A stretch of DNA of 32,152 bases from Bacteroidota bacterium. GTDB taxonomy: Bacteria; Bacteroidota; Bacteroidia; NS11-12g; UBA955. Positions within the stretch are counted from its first letter, which is position 1. Every line of letters begins with the position of its first letter. This document shows, in pieces, positions 29,802 to 32,152 of the stretch. The position numbers and the translations under genes were made by a program. Location: contig JAGXTF010000073.1 of NCBI GenBank assembly GCA_018333525.1, positions 1 to 32,152 of the forward strand, given 5' to 3'. The notes beneath the pieces are model-generated. The model did not search any database. It was not told the origin of the DNA and worked only from the letters and a program-made list of their open reading frames with translations.

Positions 29802-31142
29802 ATGAGATACCATTTTATTGCAATAGGAGGTGCGGTAATGCACAATTTGGCCTTGGAACTGGCAGCGCTGGGAAATGATGTAAGCGGTAGCGACGATGAA
29901 ATTTTTGACCCCGCCAAAAGCCGTTTGGAAAAGGCCGGAATTTTACCTGAAAAACAAGGCTGGTTTCCGGAAAAAATTACCGGTAATCTGGATGCGGTAA
30001 TTCTTGGAATGCATGCCCGTGGCGACAATCCCGAATTAATTAAAGTAAAAGAATTGGGAATTCCGGTGTACTCATTTCCGGAATTTATTTATGAGCATAG
30101 TAAAAATAAAACCCGAGTAGTTATTGGTGGAAGCCATGGTAAAACAACATGTACTGCCATGCTCATGCATGCATTGAAAAAGCATGGTTTGGAGTTTGAT
30201 TATCTGGTGGGGTCACAATTATCCGGTTTTGAAAGGATGGTTAAATTGAGTGATGCACCCTTAATTATAATTGAAGGCGACGAATATCTCACTTCTGCAT
30301 TGCAGCCCATTCCGAAATTTCACCTGTATAAACCGCACCTGGCAATGCTTACAGGTATTGCCTGGGACCATGTAAATGTGTTTCCAACTTTTGAAAATTA
30401 TTTGGAGCAGTTTGAGATTTTTGAAAAAACCATGGTAAAATCAGGAAAATTATTCTGGTTTAATCAGGATCAGAATTTACAAAAAATCAGTGAGAATTTT
30501 ACCATTTCAAACCAATGGTACAATGAACCGGAATTTCAGATTTCCGAAAAAGGAACCCGGGTGCATTTTGAAGGCCGGTCTTACGATTTGAGTATTTTTG
30601 GAAGACATAATTTGCAAAATGCGGAAGGTGTGCGATTGCTGGCATCAGAGCTTGGAATTAGTGGTCCGGATTATTGGAAATACATGGAAGATTTTTCAGG
30701 TACTGCCAAACGTCTCGAAAAAATATTTGAATCGGAAAATAGAATTATTTACAGGGATTTCGCCCATGCCCCTTCTAAAGTGCAGGCTACTGTGAGTGCC
30801 ATTCGGGACCAATATCCGGATCAAAATTTTGTATCGGTATTTGAACTGCATACATACAGCAGTTTGAGAAGTGATTTTTTACCGGGATATGCAGGAACTA
30901 TGAACCCGGCTGACAAGGCTTTTGTACTTTTTGATCCTCATGTGTACGAATTAAAAAAAATGCCGGTTCCGGAAACTTCAGAAATTGAAAATGCAATAGG
31001 AAATTGTGTAGCTTTCAGCAATCCTGATTTACTTAAAAAAGCAATTGCAACGGAATTAAATTCTGGGAAGAAAACTATTTTATTGTTAATGAGCAGCGGA
31101 AATTTCGGTGGTATTTCTCCCCTGGATTTCTCCGAAAATTAA
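29802..31142 (+). CDS. mpl: UDP-N-acetylmuramate:L-alanyl-gamma-D-glutamyl-meso-diaminopimelate ligase
   Basis: This is a 446-residue Mur-ligase-fold enzyme of murein recycling. It attaches a recovered tripeptide to UDP-MurNAc in the cytoplasm. The N-terminal Rossmann domain begins YHFIAIGGAVMHNLALEL with GSDDEIFDPAKSRLEKAGI. The ATP site is VVIGGSHGKTTCTAM (Lys114). Other conserved parts are IIIEGDEYLTSALQ, GIAWDHVNVFPTFENYLEQF, FGRHNLQNAEG and YRDFAHAPSKVQATV, where the family has D-x-AHHPT-like sequence in MurC and D-xAHxPxK in Mpl. Length matches Mpl (about 450). Its stop overlaps by 4 bp the stop of the convergent ABM gene. Confidence 0.95.
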   Translation: MRYHFIAIGGAVMHNLALELAALGNDVSGSDDEIFDPAKSRLEKAGILPEKQGWFPEKITGNLDAVILGMHARGDNPELIKVKELGIPVYSFPEFIYEHSKNKTRVVIGGSHGKTTCTAMLMHALKKHGLEFDYLVGSQLSGFERMVKLSDAPLIIIEGDEYLTSALQPIPKFHLYKPHLAMLTGIAWDHVNVFPTFENYLEQFEIFEKTMVKSGKLFWFNQDQNLQKISENFTISNQWYNEPEFQISEKGTRVHFEGRSYDLSIFGRHNLQNAEGVRLLASELGISGPDYWKYMEDFSGTAKRLEKIFESENRIIYRDFAHAPSKVQATVSAIRDQYPDQNFVSVFELHTYSSLRSDFLPGYAGTMNPADKAFVLFDPHVYELKKMPVPETSEIENAIGNCVAFSNPDLLKKAIATELNSGKKTILLLMSSGNFGGISPLDFSEN

Positions 31143-31432
31143 CCATTCCATATTCTTGAAACGCTCCAGGCCTCGGCTTTAGCTGCAAATAATGCTTTGG
31201 TTTTGGCCCAGGTACTTAGAAATAATTCGCTCTTTCGATAATTTTCCAGATTGCTTTTGGATTCCCAGAAGCTATAGGTAAAAAGCACATTGGATTGCAT
31301 ATGATCCCTATATAATTCCAAATGGTTGCATCCAGGAAAATTTCTTATCTGTGAAGCACTCTCATGAAATATTTTTAAAAAATCTCCTACTTTATCCTCT
31401 TCAAAGGTCATTTTTACTATGCGGATGATCAT
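31139..31432 (-). CDS. Antibiotic-biosynthesis-monooxygenase (ABM) domain protein
   Basis: This is a 97-residue single-domain protein with the ferredoxin-like ABM fold pattern: IIRIVKMTFEEDKVGDFLKIF, then IRNFPGCNHLELYRD, then VLFTYSFWESKSNLENYRKSELF and a final WAKTKALFAAKAEAWSV. GC-x-x-LE and F-x-FW-ES-x-LExYR are typical of the family's stress-linked quinone-monooxygenase-like members. The substrate is unknown. It overlaps the convergent mpl gene by 4 bp at the stops and follows the SAM-hydrolase-like gene with a 51-bp gap on the same strand. Confidence 0.85.
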   Translation of the reverse strand: MIIRIVKMTFEEDKVGDFLKIFHESASQIRNFPGCNHLELYRDHMQSNVLFTYSFWESKSNLENYRKSELFLSTWAKTKALFAAKAEAWSVSRIWNG

Positions 31433-31483
31433 CGGTTAATGCCTTCAAATAAAGGCAGAATTCAGGCTGGCACAAAATAAAAT

Positions 31484-32152
31484 TTACGCCGAATTCAGAA
31501 TAGAACTTTCACTGATTTCCAACATAACCATAGTACCATATTTTAAACCCAGATATTGTTCTGCAGATCCGCAATGTATCGCAATCTGGAGTAAATTGCC
31601 ATATCCGAATAGCGCAAGTTTATTGCCTTCCTGAACATCTCTGTACGACGCGGATATTTGTTCTATATTGTCTTTTAAGCCAAGTCTGATTCGAAACGAA
31701 CGGTTGGATGTGAATTTCTCAAATTCGGATTTGTCCATATTGAGATAAGCGTTTCCTTCTGCATCGTTATAAACAACCATCAAACGCCATACATTGCCCG
31801 TTACAGTTGGGGTAGGGAACAGGTATTTTCTTGGTTTTTCTTCCGCTTCAAAGGATTCGGTAGAAAAATGATTTTCCATTAACGTTTGTAGTACCGGTAC
31901 AAAACAATGAAACATGGGGTCTTTGCCATAGGGAAGTTCAGGAAGCTTGTAATAAGTAGCTTCTTCCGTTAATCCAATGGGTAAAAAGCCGTTGTCCGGC
32001 CCAATAAACCACTGTTTGCCGTCTTTAGCCAGAATGTATTTTTCCGGTAACCTGCTATCAGTATGAATGGCGCAAAGGTGGATGACATTTTCGGGGAACT
32101 CTGTTCTCAGAAGTTTCAGAAAAATTCCCGGGGCCATCATATCTCCTTTTTT
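31484..32152 (-). CDS. SAM hydroxide adenosyltransferase (DUF62) family, 5' truncated by window end
   Basis: The frame stays open to the window edge (the codons before the visible Met read KKGD), so the true start lies outside. The visible part is 218+ residues. It matches the DUF62/SAM_adeno_trans family: a segment LKLLRTEFPENVIHLCAIHTD at the edge, then YILAKDGKQWFIGPDNGFLPIGL (the GPDNG core), VTGNVWRLMVVYNDAEGN and a C-terminal beta domain with GNLLQIAIHCGSAEQYLGLKYG (family: NG-L-IA---G-A---L). Members hydrolyse S-adenosylmethionine to adenosine and methionine or act as halogenases. The N-terminal domain with the catalytic Asp is not visible. Cytoplasmic. Confidence 0.87.
   Translation of the reverse strand, partial: KKGDMMAPGIFLKLLRTEFPENVIHLCAIHTDSRLPEKYILAKDGKQWFIGPDNGFLPIGLTEEATYYKLPELPYGKDPMFHCFVPVLQTLMENHFSTESFEAEEKPRKYLFPTPTVTGNVWRLMVVYNDAEGNAYLNMDKSEFEKFTSNRSFRIRLGLKDNIEQISASYRDVQEGNKLALFGYGNLLQIAIHCGSAEQYLGLKYGTMVMLEISESSILNSA

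Overview
The window looks like chromosomal DNA from a member of the Bacteroidota, perhaps a Chitinophagales/Saprospirales-type lineage (class level is inference). The grounds are: moderate A+T richness; no consistent Shine-Dalgarno sequences; TAnnTTTG-type promoter boxes near several starts; LytS/LytTR two-component systems; GldM-like domains; KDO synthesis (KdsB) pointing to a Gram-negative envelope; and Mpl-type murein recycling. No tRNA, rRNA, CRISPR array or transposase was found.

Layout. (1) 1-370 and 4310-4711 are two arrays of a ~110-bp hairpin repeat. They bracket a block holding a YdeI/OmdA-like protein, an inward-rectifier K+ channel, and an ECF sigma factor translationally coupled to a membrane-anchored partner. 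(2) 4712-5436 is degraded DNA: a broken RDD-family membrane protein gene plus a REP-like inverted repeat. (3) 5437-7887 holds a pirin and, divergently, a visibly A+T-richer secreted propeller protein. (4) 7922-10773 (minus) is a tight four-gene operon: LiaF-like membrane protein, DUF4288 protein, LytS-type kinase, LytTR regulator. (5) 10984-11718 is kdsB. (6) 11808-14391 (minus) is a sulfur-relay operon: Cys-rich Crp/Fnr regulator, DUF2892 protein, two single-domain rhodaneses, thioredoxin, and a rhodanese-thioredoxin lipoprotein. (7) 14461-17055 is a DUF4062-STAND-TPR protein. (8) 17465-20442 (minus) has two overlapping LytS-type kinases and one LytTR regulator; the first kinase has an eroded ATP site. 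(9) 20628-22681 (plus) has delta-1-pyrroline-5-carboxylate dehydrogenase and a DUF486 membrane protein. (10) 22682-25885 (minus) is an envelope operon: beta-barrel-like protein, di-heme peroxidase lipoprotein, and three small secreted paralogues resembling the C-terminal domain of GldM. (11) 26038-29570 (minus) runs etfB-etfA-bifunctional nuclease-lipocalin-like protein-class IV aminotransferase. (12) 29802-32152 holds mpl, an ABM-domain protein, and a SAM-hydrolase-like gene cut by the window end.

The strongest candidates for undescribed biology are the Cys-rich Crp/Fnr sulfur operon, the tandem GldM-D4-like trio behind a di-heme peroxidase, the kinase/degenerate-kinase pair, and the structured ~110-bp repeat family. 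All family assignments come from reading motifs by eye; no search was run.
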